DNA of 64,000 bases from NCBI GenBank assembly GCA_035946735.1, contig DASYYZ010000035.1, forward strand, positions 1-64,000, read 5' to 3'. How positions within the stretch are numbered: the first letter of the stretch is position 1; each line of letters begins with the position of its first letter. Shown here piece by piece: positions 35,053-44,439 of the stretch. The position numbers and the translations under genes are program-made. Under the pieces are notes generated by a model that was not told the origin of the DNA, ran no database searches, and saw only the letters and a list, made by a program, of their open reading frames with translations. The stretch is from Gp13-AA77 sp035946735 (GTDB taxonomy: Bacteria > Acidobacteriota > Terriglobia > UBA7540).

Positions 35053-35940
35053 CTAGATGCTGACCAGCGCCACACCCACAAAGATCAGCGTGACGCCTAA
35101 CCATTGGCGCCGGCTCAGACGCTCGCCGAGAAATATCCAGGCCAGCAGAACCGCCAGTGCGCCGAACAAAGACGCCAGCGCCGTCACAACCGAGACCGGT
35201 CCGAGAGCGAGACCCACATTGTTCGCGACGAAGGCCGTGGTATCGAGGAGGGCGGAGGCGGCCAGCGGCCACCAGACGCTTCCTCGTGGAATGACGGGTA
35301 CAGTTTGCCGGCGGAGGGGCAACAAAACCACGATGAAGGCGCCCATCAGCCTCATCAGCCATAGTGGAAGCGCGCCGCCCAGGAGCGGCGTCACGTGGAA
35401 TCCGAGCAGCCAGAACATCACCCCAAAGCCAAGTGCCGCCGTGATCGCCCAGCCTAAACCGCGCTCCGTTTTGTCCCGTGGGAGGCGGGAGCGGCCGGAA
35501 GCGGTCACGCCCGGTATCACCGTTAGCATGACGCCCGCCAGCACGACTGCGATTCCAGCGTCGGCCATCGTCTTCAGCCGCTCTCCGGATGCAAACGCCA
35601 GCACCACCGTAAGCGCCGGATAGCTGGCCGCGATGGGCGTCACCAACGCCAGTTTCCCGGCGGCGAACGCACGGTAAAGCGAAATCGACGCGCCGATGTT
35701 TAGTATTCCGGCCAGGCACGCCCCTTCCCAGGCATTGCGCGCCGGCCTCGATAGTGGGCTCGCGAGAGTGGTCCACAGCGCTGGCGTGACCGCGGCAAAG
35801 TAGATACTGAGCAGCGCCAGACCCACCCATTGCATGAAGATGAAGGCGCGATTGGGTCCGATGCGCCGCGAAACATGGCGGGCGAGAAAGTCCGCGGCAG
35901 CCCAGGCAACGGCCGCAGTGAGGCCAAACAGGATACCCAC
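35053..35940 (-). CDS. EamA/DMT superfamily transporter
   Basis: A 295-residue inner-membrane protein with about ten hydrophobic helices in two EamA halves (GILFGLTAAVAWAAADFLAR at the start, and GLGWAITAALGFGVMFWLLG at about residue 160). Each half ends with the family pattern, the second as LASLFGALAVLLAWIFLGERLSRRQWLGVTLIFVGVALV. Substrates of this family range from amino acids to nucleosides and cannot be read here. Convergent with the glycerate kinase gene, 10 bases apart. Confidence 0.9.
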   Translation of the reverse strand: MGILFGLTAAVAWAAADFLARHVSRRIGPNRAFIFMQWVGLALLSIYFAAVTPALWTTLASPLSRPARNAWEGACLAGILNIGASISLYRAFAAGKLALVTPIAASYPALTVVLAFASGERLKTMADAGIAVVLAGVMLTVIPGVTASGRSRLPRDKTERGLGWAITAALGFGVMFWLLGFHVTPLLGGALPLWLMRLMGAFIVVLLPLRRQTVPVIPRGSVWWPLAASALLDTTAFVANNVGLALGPVSVVTALASLFGALAVLLAWIFLGERLSRRQWLGVTLIFVGVALVSI

Positions 35941-36019
35941 GGTGGCCTTCAGGAAAGAGAGTCAGAGATTGTCTTTTGATGTCTTGACGGCCCGCCCACA
36001 AGATGTTTGGGCAAGCCCG

Positions 36020-36910
36020 TCACCGGGTGAGAAACTTTGCCGGATTCACCGGGGCTTGGCCAACGCGGACCTCATAGTGGAGATGAGGGCCGGTGGCCTT
36101 GCCGGTCATTCCCACGGCGCCGATCACTTCGCCAGCCTTCACTTCCTGTCCCGCTACCACGTAGACTTCGCTCAGATGACCGTATTTTGTCTCAATGCTG
36201 CGGCCGTGATCGATCACGACCTCGTTACCGTAGCCTGACTCGTGCCGGCCCGCTTCCACCACAATTCCATCTCCCGTAGCAGCGATTTCGGTACCCTTGG
36301 GCGCGGAGATATCCACTCCGTTGTGCACGGACTCTTCGCCGCTCAGAGGGTCCATGCGTTCGCCAAATCCGCCCGTGATTTGTCCGTGCACGGGCCAGAG
36401 GCTTGGAATGGCGGAGGCATCAACGCGAGGCGAAGGAATCAGCGCCCGTATCACCGGATCCACCGGCGGGTCGAGCGCAGTCGCCCTCATGAGATTAAAA
36501 GCGTACAGAGAGGCGTTGTAGCTCGCTTCCAAAGTGGAGTCGCTTTGCGTGGCGAGCGTCAGCAAAGCGCGAGGGAGCTCCGGACGGGAATTCCTGCCGA
36601 AGCCATACGTCAACGCGACTTCCGTGGCCAGCGATTCGAGCGAGTTGAGCTTGACGTTGGTGCTGCTGACCGTGTTTTCCAGGCTGTGATACTGGGTCTT
36701 GAGCGCTTCACTCTCGCTGCGCACATTGTCATAGTTCGCCACCTTCATCAACATGCGTGCGTAGCTGTTCGCAAGTGCCGCCAGGCATATCAACACGCCC
36801 AATCCCAGCACCAGGCCAAGGTAGACCACATAGTGTGGCAACTGGACTTTTCGCAGCTTGCCGTGCGGAGCAACAATCAAAAGCGTGTAAAGGCGTTGTT
36901 TCGGCAACAT
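36020..36910 (-). CDS. M23 family peptidoglycan endopeptidase
   Basis: A 296-residue protein anchored by one N-terminal helix (VYLGLVLGLGVLICLAALA, about residues 29-47), then a coiled coil (to about 100), a linker and a C-terminal LytM/M23 domain. The zinc ligands are present: HNGVDIS (His and Asp) and GPHLHYEVR, with ETKYGHLS between them, so the enzyme should be active rather than an EnvC/NlpD-type activator. It would cut peptide crosslinks in the periplasm. It is a single gene upstream of the DMT transporter. Confidence 0.92.
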   Translation of the reverse strand: MLPKQRLYTLLIVAPHGKLRKVQLPHYVVYLGLVLGLGVLICLAALANSYARMLMKVANYDNVRSESEALKTQYHSLENTVSSTNVKLNSLESLATEVALTYGFGRNSRPELPRALLTLATQSDSTLEASYNASLYAFNLMRATALDPPVDPVIRALIPSPRVDASAIPSLWPVHGQITGGFGERMDPLSGEESVHNGVDISAPKGTEIAATGDGIVVEAGRHESGYGNEVVIDHGRSIETKYGHLSEVYVVAGQEVKAGEVIGAVGMTGKATGPHLHYEVRVGQAPVNPAKFLTR

Positions 36911-37243
36911 CCACCTACCCCCGAACTATTCAGAAATCAAGTGCCGCGAAGCGGTGCTGGGCGGCTGGAGATCAACCAGAGAAACAGCTAGAACGTCAAG
37001 GCGTGCACCCAAAATGTAACCTCGCCCTAAGAAAGCTGTCAAGCGCAAATCCTCGAGGCTAGTCCGTTGTAGCATTCCGCGTCCATGTTATTACTAATTA
37101 GTTATTTACTCTATGTTGAACACCTCTTTCGATAGAGACTGCGGCACGGCAGGGGTAACCAGACACCTCCTGCCGTCCCGTACGGTCGGCCAGGACATTG
37201 CGCGTGGCGAAATCCCGGCATGGGGGGAAAATGTTTACGGAAG
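36911..37243. other. intergenic region
   Basis: No gene is supported. An AT-rich patch at 37085-37130 is the only notable composition change. Confidence 0.4.
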
Positions 37244-38089
37244 CTAGGCCGCCGCTGTGGTCTTTGCACCTTTCAGGAACGCCAGTAGGTCGGCGTTAAT
37301 CGTGTCGGCCTCAGTCGTGGGCATGCCGTGTGGAAAGCCCTGGTAGGTTTTCAATGTGCTGTTCCTCAGCAACTTTGCCGACAGCGGTCCAGCATCGGCA
37401 TAAGGCACGATCTGGTCGTCATCGCCATGCATCACCAGGACCGGCACGGTGATCTTCTTCAGGTCTTCGGTGAAGTCCGTCTGGGAGAAGGCGACGATGC
37501 CCTCATAGTGCGCCTTGGCGCCTCCCATCATGCCCTGACGCCACCAATTCCAGATCACCCCCTGAGAGGGTTTCGCACCCGGCCGGTTGTAACCATAGAA
37601 CGGTCCAGCCGGCAGATCGTAATAGAACTGGGCTCGGTTGGCGGCGAGCTGGGCCTGAAGCCCGTCAAACACCTCTTTGGGCAGCCCGCCCGGATTGGCC
37701 GCCGTCTTCACCATCAACGGCGGCACCGCGCTGATGATCACCGCTTTTGCCACTCGGCTTTCGCCGTGGCGCGCTAGGTAGCGCACCACCTCGCCGCCGC
37801 CGGTCGAGTGGCCGACATGCACCGCTTCCTTGAGGTCGAGATGTGCGGTCAGCGCCGCGAGGTCGTCGGCGTAATGATCCATGTCATGGCCGCCACCGGT
37901 CTGGGAGGAACGGCCATGTCCGCGCCGGTCGTGGGCTATGACGCGATAGCCGTGCTTGAGGAAGAACAGCATCTGCGTGTCCCAATCATCGGCCGACAGC
38001 GGCCAGCCGTGGCTAAAAACGATGGGCTGACCTTTGCCCCAGTCCTTGTAGTAAATTTGCGTCCCATCTTTCGTCGTAATTGCCGCCAT
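37244..38089 (-). CDS. alpha/beta hydrolase, cofactor-free haloperoxidase type
   Basis: A 281-residue hydrolase close to the non-heme chloroperoxidase/aryl esterase group: PIVFSHGWPLSADDWD (oxyanion), the nucleophile S95 in GHSTGGGEV, Asp in MHGDDDQIVPYADAG, and His in GFPHGMPTTEADTIN. No signal peptide, so cytoplasmic. The native reaction is probably ester or lactone hydrolysis; perhydrolase and halogenation activity is a side reaction of this fold. The gene is isolated from its neighbours by 280-330 noncoding bases on each side. Confidence 0.9.
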   Translation of the reverse strand: MAAITTKDGTQIYYKDWGKGQPIVFSHGWPLSADDWDTQMLFFLKHGYRVIAHDRRGHGRSSQTGGGHDMDHYADDLAALTAHLDLKEAVHVGHSTGGGEVVRYLARHGESRVAKAVIISAVPPLMVKTAANPGGLPKEVFDGLQAQLAANRAQFYYDLPAGPFYGYNRPGAKPSQGVIWNWWRQGMMGGAKAHYEGIVAFSQTDFTEDLKKITVPVLVMHGDDDQIVPYADAGPLSAKLLRNSTLKTYQGFPHGMPTTEADTINADLLAFLKGAKTTAAA

Positions 38090-38375
38090 GTGACGTTCTC
38101 CTTGCTTTGGTTTCCCTTAAGCTTCATCCGACCTTCGTCCTCAAATACCGGCAGTGTATTGCACCCTAAAAGATCCGTGTTGCCCATTCCGTTCGCACCG
38201 GGCGGATTGATATGCCATCAAAACCATCCGTTCACGCCACGCTCTCAAGCGCGCCTGTTGGCGGGCCTACAGGGCGCGTCACAAGCGAGTTGCGTCCGCC
38301 CGAACCCGGAGCGGACGGTACCGGGCACCGCCTGCAGTCCCACGGTGTCGATGACGGACCTTTCAATTTCGTCCG

Positions 38376-38717
38376 TTACGGTTTGAAGCTTGCCACCGCC
38401 TTGGCCTCATCATCGTGCACGTCAAACACAGTAAGAAGTTTGGTGATCTGAAGCAGGTCATGCACCTTCTTGGTGAGGTTCAATAGTTTCAGCTCGCCGC
38501 CCGCATTCGAGACTGCGGTAAAACCGCTGACCAGCTCGCCGATGCCTGAGCTGTCGATATAAGTCACGTCGCCGAGATTGAGCAGCATCTTAGTCTGACC
38601 TTTGCTGAGCAGGTCGCGAATCAGCTCACGCAACTGGCTGCAACCTTCACCCAAAGTAATCCTGCCGCTCAGGTCAACCACGTTAACCGAGTTAACCTGG
38701 CGTATTGTGGCCCTCAT
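38376..38717 (-). CDS. STAS-domain anti-sigma factor antagonist
   Basis: A 113-residue SpoIIAA/RsbV-like protein from MRATIRQVNSVNVVDLSGRI. The phosphorylatable serine is S57 in VTYIDSSGIGEL. The ATG at 38717 gives the usual family N-terminus; GGAGGAG lies about 12 bases before it. Upstream in-frame GTG (38723) and ATG (38741) codons are alternatives. The gene overlaps the 3' end of the adjacent anti-sigma kinase gene, so the two are translated together. The dephosphorylated antagonist would bind the kinase and free a sigma factor or other partner, which is not encoded here. Confidence 0.9.
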   Translation of the reverse strand: MRATIRQVNSVNVVDLSGRITLGEGCSQLRELIRDLLSKGQTKMLLNLGDVTYIDSSGIGELVSGFTAVSNAGGELKLLNLTKKVHDLLQITKLLTVFDVHDDEAKAVASFKP

Positions 38718-39174
38718 GCTCACGATGAACTCCTCCTCCATTAAGATCCGTACTGGCCTGCCGCCGCTTCACCAGGGTGACCTCTGTCCCCTTCGCAGGG
38801 AGCTTCTTCACCTGGAAGTCATCCATGAATGAGCGGATCAAAAAGATTCCCCGGCCCGACACCTTGAGCAGGTTCCCAGGCTCCAGAGGATGCGGAACCT
38901 GCTCGATATCGAAGCCCGTTCCTTCGTCCCGAATGCGAATTTCCAGACGATCCTCGTAGATCTGAAACTGCACCCAAACGTGCTTGGCCGGGTCATTCTT
39001 GTTGCCGTGCCAGATGGCATTAATCATCGATTCGTGCACGGCCATGCTGATCTTGTGCTGCTCCTCCTCATCGAAACCAAGACTCGTGCAGACCCGATGG
39101 ACGAGTTCCTCCGCCGCCTCCACGTTCCTCAGATCGCTCTCGAAGACCGCTTCGATGGTCGAATCCGCCTTCAT
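38692..39174 (-). CDS. anti-sigma factor serine kinase (RsbW/SpoIIAB-like)
   Basis: A 160-residue HATPase_c_2 protein. The N box is HESMINAIWHGNKND, the G1 box is IRDEGTGFDIEQVP, and the G2 region is SGRGIFLIRSFMDDFQV. It would phosphorylate the STAS protein encoded just downstream and sequester a sigma factor when the antagonist is phosphorylated. The last 20 residues, after VTLVKRRQ, run over the start of the STAS gene and are not family-like. Neither a sigma factor nor a PP2C phosphatase is adjacent. Confidence 0.9.
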   Translation of the reverse strand: MKADSTIEAVFESDLRNVEAAEELVHRVCTSLGFDEEEQHKISMAVHESMINAIWHGNKNDPAKHVWVQFQIYEDRLEIRIRDEGTGFDIEQVPHPLEPGNLLKVSGRGIFLIRSFMDDFQVKKLPAKGTEVTLVKRRQASTDLNGGGVHREHEGHNTPG

Positions 39175-39538
39175 TGGTTTTGCCGGTCCATCAAGGTCCG
39201 CCCTAACCTAACCCTGCCAACTCGCAAGAGTCAATCCGGGCCGCGGCGAAGAGATTCGCATTCAGGCAATAGAACACTCGAATCGATACCGCGAACCCCC
39301 TCATTTCGTACGGGCCGAGAAAGCCCGCGCTCGTGGGGCAAGCTACAGGACTATAAAGACACGGCAAGCCCTCTGTCAACCGGGAAGAAACCGCAAAGGT
39401 GCGCTTACCTCTCCTCGAACGTCCCTAGTAGGATGATTCGTGCGCGCCCGAGGGAGAAAGGGCCCGGCGGAAGGGGCAATCCGCAGGCCAGAACCTGAAA
39501 CGGTCAACGCGCGGCGATAGTACTCTCCAGTTTGCGTT
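39175..39538. other. intergenic region between anti-sigma kinase and ftsZ
   Basis: No gene and no good terminator hairpin for the division cluster was seen. Confidence 0.4.
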
Positions 39539-40762
39539 TTACGGCGACTCGGCCTTGCGGCGACGGATGTAGGCCGGCACCTCGAGATCTTCCAGTGCCG
39601 CCTCGGCGAGGGCTTCCGGTCCCGGAACCGGCGCCGGTTCCGGGGGGGGCGCAGGGGCGGGCGCGGGTGTGTCAACAAACGGTTGGCGTTCCCTTCTCTG
39701 CACTGCGCTCCTGAGGCTTTGCTGTACGGTCTTGGCCTGCATACTGGCAGCCGGAAGCCGTGAAAATCCGAGCTTCTCAGACTTGATGCCGGTCGCGATC
39801 ACCGTCACTTTGACCGCGTCGCCCATAGCCTCGTCCTGAACCGCGCCGAAAATGATGTTGGCATTCTCCGCTGCAGCCTGCTGCACAATCGATGAGGCCT
39901 CGTGCACCTCGTGCAGGGTCAGGAGCGTTGAGCCCGTGATATTCAGCAGGATGCCCTGAGCGCCGTCGATGGAGGCGTCCTCGAGCAAAGGACTCTCAAT
40001 CGCCTGGCGGGTGGCTGACACGGCGCGGCCCTCGCCGCTGGCCGTGGCGGTGCCCATCACGGCATAGCCCATGCCTTCCATGATGGTCTTGATATCTGCG
40101 AAGTCGCGATTGATAATTCCGGTGATCGTGATGATATCCGAGATTCCCTGGACGCCCTGACGCAGGATATCATCCGCGATCCGAAACGCCTCGAAGAAGC
40201 TGGTTCCCTTGTCGACGAACTGCATCAGGCGTTCGTTGGGAATGCAGATTACGGTGTCGACGTGCTCGCTCAGCTCGGCGAGACCCTGCTCGGCCTGGGT
40301 CATGCGACGCTTGCCTTCGAAGGCGAAGGGCTTGGTGACAACGGCCACGGTGAGGGCTCCGAGTTCGCGAGCGAGGCCCGCCACAATAGGCGCCCCGCCC
40401 GTGCCGGTTCCACCGCCCAGGCCGGCTGTAATGAAGACCATGTCTGCGCCTTCGAGCACTTCGATGATCTTCTCCGTATCCTCCAGCGCGGCGCGGCGGC
40501 CTACGTCGGGATTCGCACCCGCGCCCAGACCCTTGGTGAGCTTGGCTCCCAATTGAATCTTGATGGGAGCGTTCGAAATGCTAAGCGCCTGCAGGTCCGT
40601 GTTGGCCACCATGAATTCCACGCCTTCAAGACCCGAGGCGATCATCCGGTTAACGGCGTTGCCGCCGCCGCCGCCGACACCGATCACTTTCAGTTTGGCG
40701 CCCTGCCGCATATCGTCGGTGAAGTCCACCCGCAGATCGCCGTTATCCATGGATTCGGCCAT
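39539..40762 (-). CDS. ftsZ: cell division GTPase FtsZ
   Basis: A 407-residue tubulin homologue forming the Z ring. The start at 40762 has AGGAGG 5 bases upstream. Seen: KVIGVGGGGGNAVNRMI, the GTP-binding loop FITAGLGGGTGTGGAP, and the synergy loop INRDFADIKTIM with the catalytic aspartates. After the globular core (about residue 320) comes a Pro/Ala-rich linker and the conserved C-terminal peptide LEVPAYIRRRK, which would bind FtsA. It is the last gene of the dcw cluster, 62 bases after ftsA. Confidence 0.98.
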   Translation of the reverse strand: MAESMDNGDLRVDFTDDMRQGAKLKVIGVGGGGGNAVNRMIASGLEGVEFMVANTDLQALSISNAPIKIQLGAKLTKGLGAGANPDVGRRAALEDTEKIIEVLEGADMVFITAGLGGGTGTGGAPIVAGLARELGALTVAVVTKPFAFEGKRRMTQAEQGLAELSEHVDTVICIPNERLMQFVDKGTSFFEAFRIADDILRQGVQGISDIITITGIINRDFADIKTIMEGMGYAVMGTATASGEGRAVSATRQAIESPLLEDASIDGAQGILLNITGSTLLTLHEVHEASSIVQQAAAENANIIFGAVQDEAMGDAVKVTVIATGIKSEKLGFSRLPAASMQAKTVQQSLRSAVQRRERQPFVDTPAPAPAPPPEPAPVPGPEALAEAALEDLEVPAYIRRRKAESP

Positions 40763-40824
40763 TTCGCCTCCTGTCAAACGTCATCTGCCCCCCATTCAAC
40801 GCGCGTTGCCGCGGCAGCGAGCAG

Positions 40825-42039
40825 CTACTCGTCGCCGTCGCCTCCAAAAATCGCTTTGAGCCGGTCGGTCCAGGCCGGCTTCTGGGAACTATCGAGAGCC
40901 TGGCGCCGGTTGCCATAAAGAACAAGCCCCACCGTCGCGGCAAAGGCAGGATCGAGCAGGTCGCCGAGTTCCTCAATGCCGGAAGGCTGGCCCAGGCGCA
41001 CCGGCATCTTGAGCTCGCGCTCAGCGGCGGCCAACAATCCGGAGAGCTTCGCCCCTCCGCCCACCAGCACCAGGCCCGCCGACAAGTGTTGTTCGAAGCG
41101 CCCCCGCTCCAGCTCGTGGACGGTCAGCTCCATCAGCTCCGCAGTTCGAGGCTCGAGGATGTCGCGCAACATGGCGGCATCGGCGACTCGTGGCGGCCGT
41201 CCGCCGACGCTTGGCACTTCAAAAGAACCCCCGGGGTCGCCTGCTTCGCCATTCCTCCAGGCAACCTTCAGGCGCTCCGCCTCGGGCATGGGAGTGCGCA
41301 GCCCCACAGCCACATCGTTCGTGAAGTACTCTCCGCCCACCGGGATCGTGGCGGTGTAGCGCAGGCTGCCTTCGCTATAAACCACCAGTTCGGAAGAGCC
41401 GCGGCCAATGTCCAGGAGCGCCACGCCGAGCTCGCGCTCGTCCGGTGTGAGGCAGGCTTCCGCGGCTGCCAGCGGCTCGAGCACCGTGTCTTTCACTTCG
41501 ATCCCCGCCCGATTCACGGCCGTGACGAGGTTCTCATGGGCGAGCGTCGAGGCCGTCACGAGGTGGACGTTTACCTCCAGGCGCGTGCCCACCATGCCCC
41601 CTGGATTGCGGATCCCTCGCTGGGAGTCGAGCACGTATTCCTGCCGCTCGGCATGCACTAGCCGGCGATCGCCAGGCATCGCAATGCCCTGCGCGATCTC
41701 GAACACTTTGCGAATGTCCTGCGGAGTCACTTGGCGCGGGCGCGCGCCCAGGCTGAGGGAGCCGGTGGAATTGACTCCCTTGAGGTCGAGTCCTCCCACG
41801 CCAATGTAAGCAGAATCGATGGAGAACCCGGCAGCATCCTCGGCCATCTCCACTGCCTTCTTTACCGCGAGCACGGCCGAGTCGAAATCGTTGATGGACC
41901 CTTTGCGCCAGCCCCGGGACTCGGCCATACCGAATCCCGCGATCTGCAGCTTGCCCTTTTCCGCCGGACGGCAAACCACCGAGCACGTCTTGCCGTCACC
42001 GAGATCGAGAGCCGCGACGTAAGAGAGTCTTCGTGCCAT
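40825..42039 (-). CDS. ftsA: cell division protein FtsA
   Basis: A 404-residue actin-like membrane tether for FtsZ. It shows YVAALDLGDGKTCSVVCR at the N-terminus, the 1C domain, the phosphate-2 motif VALLDIGRGSSELVVY and LVLVGGGAKLSGLL. The start MARRLSY is chosen for its family-like spacing to the first strand; a GTG at 42063 is an alternative. Unlike typical FtsA, the C-terminus (LKAIFGGDGDE) is short and acidic at its end, although KAIFGG could still form a short amphipathic membrane helix. It follows ftsQ. Confidence 0.95.
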   Translation of the reverse strand: MARRLSYVAALDLGDGKTCSVVCRPAEKGKLQIAGFGMAESRGWRKGSINDFDSAVLAVKKAVEMAEDAAGFSIDSAYIGVGGLDLKGVNSTGSLSLGARPRQVTPQDIRKVFEIAQGIAMPGDRRLVHAERQEYVLDSQRGIRNPGGMVGTRLEVNVHLVTASTLAHENLVTAVNRAGIEVKDTVLEPLAAAEACLTPDERELGVALLDIGRGSSELVVYSEGSLRYTATIPVGGEYFTNDVAVGLRTPMPEAERLKVAWRNGEAGDPGGSFEVPSVGGRPPRVADAAMLRDILEPRTAELMELTVHELERGRFEQHLSAGLVLVGGGAKLSGLLAAAERELKMPVRLGQPSGIEELGDLLDPAFAATVGLVLYGNRRQALDSSQKPAWTDRLKAIFGGDGDE

Positions 42040-42109
42040 GCTGAGCTTCGCCCTATTGAGCACTCATCGACTTGACGCTAGCAACAATCCTGAATTTTTC
42101 CCAGGCGCC

Positions 42110-42988
42110 TCAGCGCGCCGTGTGCAATTCCGCCTTGGCGTTCGCCCGTTCCTTCGGACTCACCACCACTTGTCCCCGGTACCGCAAGTCCACGGAATCG
42201 ACGGAAGGACTAGCCCTCTGCACCTGTGGCAGCAGCGCCAAAAACGTGTCAAAACGCTGGCCGAAATCTTTGTCCCCGAAGTGGACCAGAATGGTTTGGC
42301 GGCCTTCGACGAGCAGGGCTTTGAGATCTGCGAGGTCGGACAAATCGGCCTCAGAAACAGCCCACGCTGCTCCGTTCACGCGCAGCTTCAATTCTTGCGT
42401 GAATTGGTCGAAAAGGGCAAGACGCGCCCGGCGATCGGCGAGACTCATGGAACTGTCGATTCCCGTAAGCACGGGAAAATCAAAAGAGGAATCCGCCGGC
42501 TTCTCCAGAGTCACGCCATCCGCATCCACCAGCTTGACACCTCCCCCCAAATTCACGAAGGCGGTAGGCTTTCTCTCGGTAACGTCCACCTCCAGCCTGT
42601 CGGGATAAACGCGCCGCAAACTGGCCGAGCGCACCCATGGGATCGCCTCCACCTGTCGCCGGGCTTCCTCGAGTGAAAGCCGGAACAGGTTAGGTTGAGC
42701 GCCAGCTCCTATGGCGGCGGCCACCTCCGCCTGCGAAACGAAGTGATTGCCCCTCAGGATCACGGCGTCGGTTCCGGCGAGATCGAAGCGCGATGAATTC
42801 AGGACGTACCAGGCGAGCAGCAGGAACGCCGCGCCGATGGGAAGAATCAACAGCACTGCCTTGGCGATCCAGGCCAGGAACCGTCGAGGCGCGGACCCGT
42901 GCCTGCGAGACACGGGCACGGCCTTCTGGCGCCGGCGATAGCCTGGCTCCAGCTCAGCGTCGCTCGACCTGTCAAAATCGCGGGACAT
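42110..42988 (-). CDS. ftsQ: cell division protein FtsQ/DivIB
   Basis: A 292-residue bitopic protein: basic cytoplasmic region 1-37, one membrane helix (AKAVLLILPIGAAFLLLAWYV), a POTRA domain (AVILRGNHFVSQAEVAAAIG...EAIPWVRSASLRRVYPDRLEVDVTERKPTAFV), then the beta domain. It links FtsL/FtsB with the rest of the divisome. It lies 24 bases after murC, with no murB or ddl in between. Confidence 0.93.
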   Translation of the reverse strand: MSRDFDRSSDAELEPGYRRRQKAVPVSRRHGSAPRRFLAWIAKAVLLILPIGAAFLLLAWYVLNSSRFDLAGTDAVILRGNHFVSQAEVAAAIGAGAQPNLFRLSLEEARRQVEAIPWVRSASLRRVYPDRLEVDVTERKPTAFVNLGGGVKLVDADGVTLEKPADSSFDFPVLTGIDSSMSLADRRARLALFDQFTQELKLRVNGAAWAVSEADLSDLADLKALLVEGRQTILVHFGDKDFGQRFDTFLALLPQVQRASPSVDSVDLRYRGQVVVSPKERANAKAELHTAR

Positions 42989-43012
42989 GTAAGCCTGTGC
43001 AGAACCTTCCTG

Positions 43013-44425
43013 TCACTTGCCGCTGGCGCTGCCGGCCCCGGCCTCGAGCGGCAACAGCGCTGCCGCCAGCGCCTCACCCAGCTTCCAAACGTTGCCGGCG
43101 CCAATGGTCAAAACCATGTCGCCGGATTCCAACTTCGGGACCAGGCGCGCGATCAGATCGTCATCCGCGGGCGCATATTCGGACCGGTCAAACCCCAGCT
43201 CGTGCATTCTGGCCACCAGCCGTTCCGATGTGATCCCGGGAATCGGCGGCTCGCTGGCGGGGTAGATATCGAGCACGTAGGTGCACTCCACGCCCTCGAA
43301 GCAGCGGGCGAAATCGTCCATCAGGAACTTGGTGCGCGTGTAACGATGGGGCTGGAAGACGGCCCAGATCCGCTTCGCGCCCCAATCGCGGGCGGACGAG
43401 AGGGTGGCCCGGATCTCCGCGGGGTGATGTCCGTAGTCGTCCACCACCGTGATGCCGCCCACCTGGGCTTTGATTTGAAACCGGCGATCCGCGCCCCGGA
43501 ATCGTTCGAGCCCCTGTTTGATCTCGTCCGCTCCCAGGTCGAGCTCCAGACCAACGGCCACCGCAGCGAGAGCGTTCTGGATGTTGTGCCGGCCAGGGAC
43601 ACTCAATCGGATTCGAGTCAGGCTGCGGCCTCGAGCCACTGTCGTGAATTCCGTACCCGACGGGCTGATCTCGATCGATTCCGCGGTCACATCGGCGCCA
43701 GGCTCGATTCCGTAGGTCACGAGGCGCCGCTGGAGCAGCGGCCGCACGCTCTCCATCGAGGCACGCCAGGGCGAATCGACGCAGGCAACCACGGCCCCGT
43801 AGAACGGCACGCGGTTCATAAAAGCGGCAAAAGCGGCGGTGATCTCATCGAGGTCGCGATAGTGCTCAAGATGCTCGCGGTCGATATTCGTGACCACCGC
43901 AAGCGACGGCAACAAGTGGAGGAAAGACCGATCGCTCTCGTCGGCCTCCACCACCATGAGCTCGCCCTTGCCGAGGCGAGCGCTCGAACCAAACGCGTCC
44001 AAGCGCCCGCCGATCACTGCGGTGGGGTCGAGCCCGGACTCAGCCAGCATCAGAGCGATCATCGAGGTCGTCGTCGTCTTGCCGTGCGCCCCAGCCACGG
44101 CCACGCTGAACTTCAATCGCATCAGCTCGGCCAGCATCTCGGCGCGCGGGATCACCGGAATCGCGAGCCGCGCAGCTTCCAGAACCTCCGGATTATCCGG
44201 CCGCACGGCGGAGGACGTGACCACCACCTGCGCGCCCGCCACCTGCTCGGCGGAGTGACCTTCAAGAAAGCGCACGCCGAGCCGGGCCAGGCGGGCAGTG
44301 ACGGGGCTCGACTTTGAGTCCGACCCCGACACCGTGAAGCCCAGGTTGAGCATGACCTCGGCGATGCCGCTCATGCCGATCCCGCCGATTCCCACAAAAT
44401 GCAATTTGCGGATCTTGCCCAGCAT
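43013..44425 (-). CDS. murC: UDP-N-acetylmuramate--L-alanine ligase
   Basis: A 470-residue Mur ligase adding L-Ala to UDP-MurNAc. The N-terminal Rossmann motif is HFVGIGGIGMSGIAEVML, the ATP loop is VAGAHGKTTTTSMIALML, then IGGRLDAFGSSARLG, NIDREHLEHY and DDYGHHPAEI. The extreme C-terminus is Ala/Gly/Ser-rich. Standard length. It starts 14 bases after murG in the cluster. Confidence 0.97.
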   Translation of the reverse strand: MLGKIRKLHFVGIGGIGMSGIAEVMLNLGFTVSGSDSKSSPVTARLARLGVRFLEGHSAEQVAGAQVVVTSSAVRPDNPEVLEAARLAIPVIPRAEMLAELMRLKFSVAVAGAHGKTTTTSMIALMLAESGLDPTAVIGGRLDAFGSSARLGKGELMVVEADESDRSFLHLLPSLAVVTNIDREHLEHYRDLDEITAAFAAFMNRVPFYGAVVACVDSPWRASMESVRPLLQRRLVTYGIEPGADVTAESIEISPSGTEFTTVARGRSLTRIRLSVPGRHNIQNALAAVAVGLELDLGADEIKQGLERFRGADRRFQIKAQVGGITVVDDYGHHPAEIRATLSSARDWGAKRIWAVFQPHRYTRTKFLMDDFARCFEGVECTYVLDIYPASEPPIPGITSERLVARMHELGFDRSEYAPADDDLIARLVPKLESGDMVLTIGAGNVWKLGEALAAALLPLEAGAGSASGK

Positions 44426-44439
44426 CTAAACCATTGCCT

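Noticed and set aside
38890..39498. A 202-codon plus-strand frame before ftsZ
   Set aside because: Mostly antisense to the anti-sigma kinase; the remaining part is low-complexity Arg/Ser/Pro sequence.
42899..44317. A 472-codon open frame on the plus strand
   Set aside because: It is the mirror of murC and ftsQ on the other strand; composition is His/Arg/Pro-rich and shows no domain. GC-rich codon bias keeps such antisense frames open.
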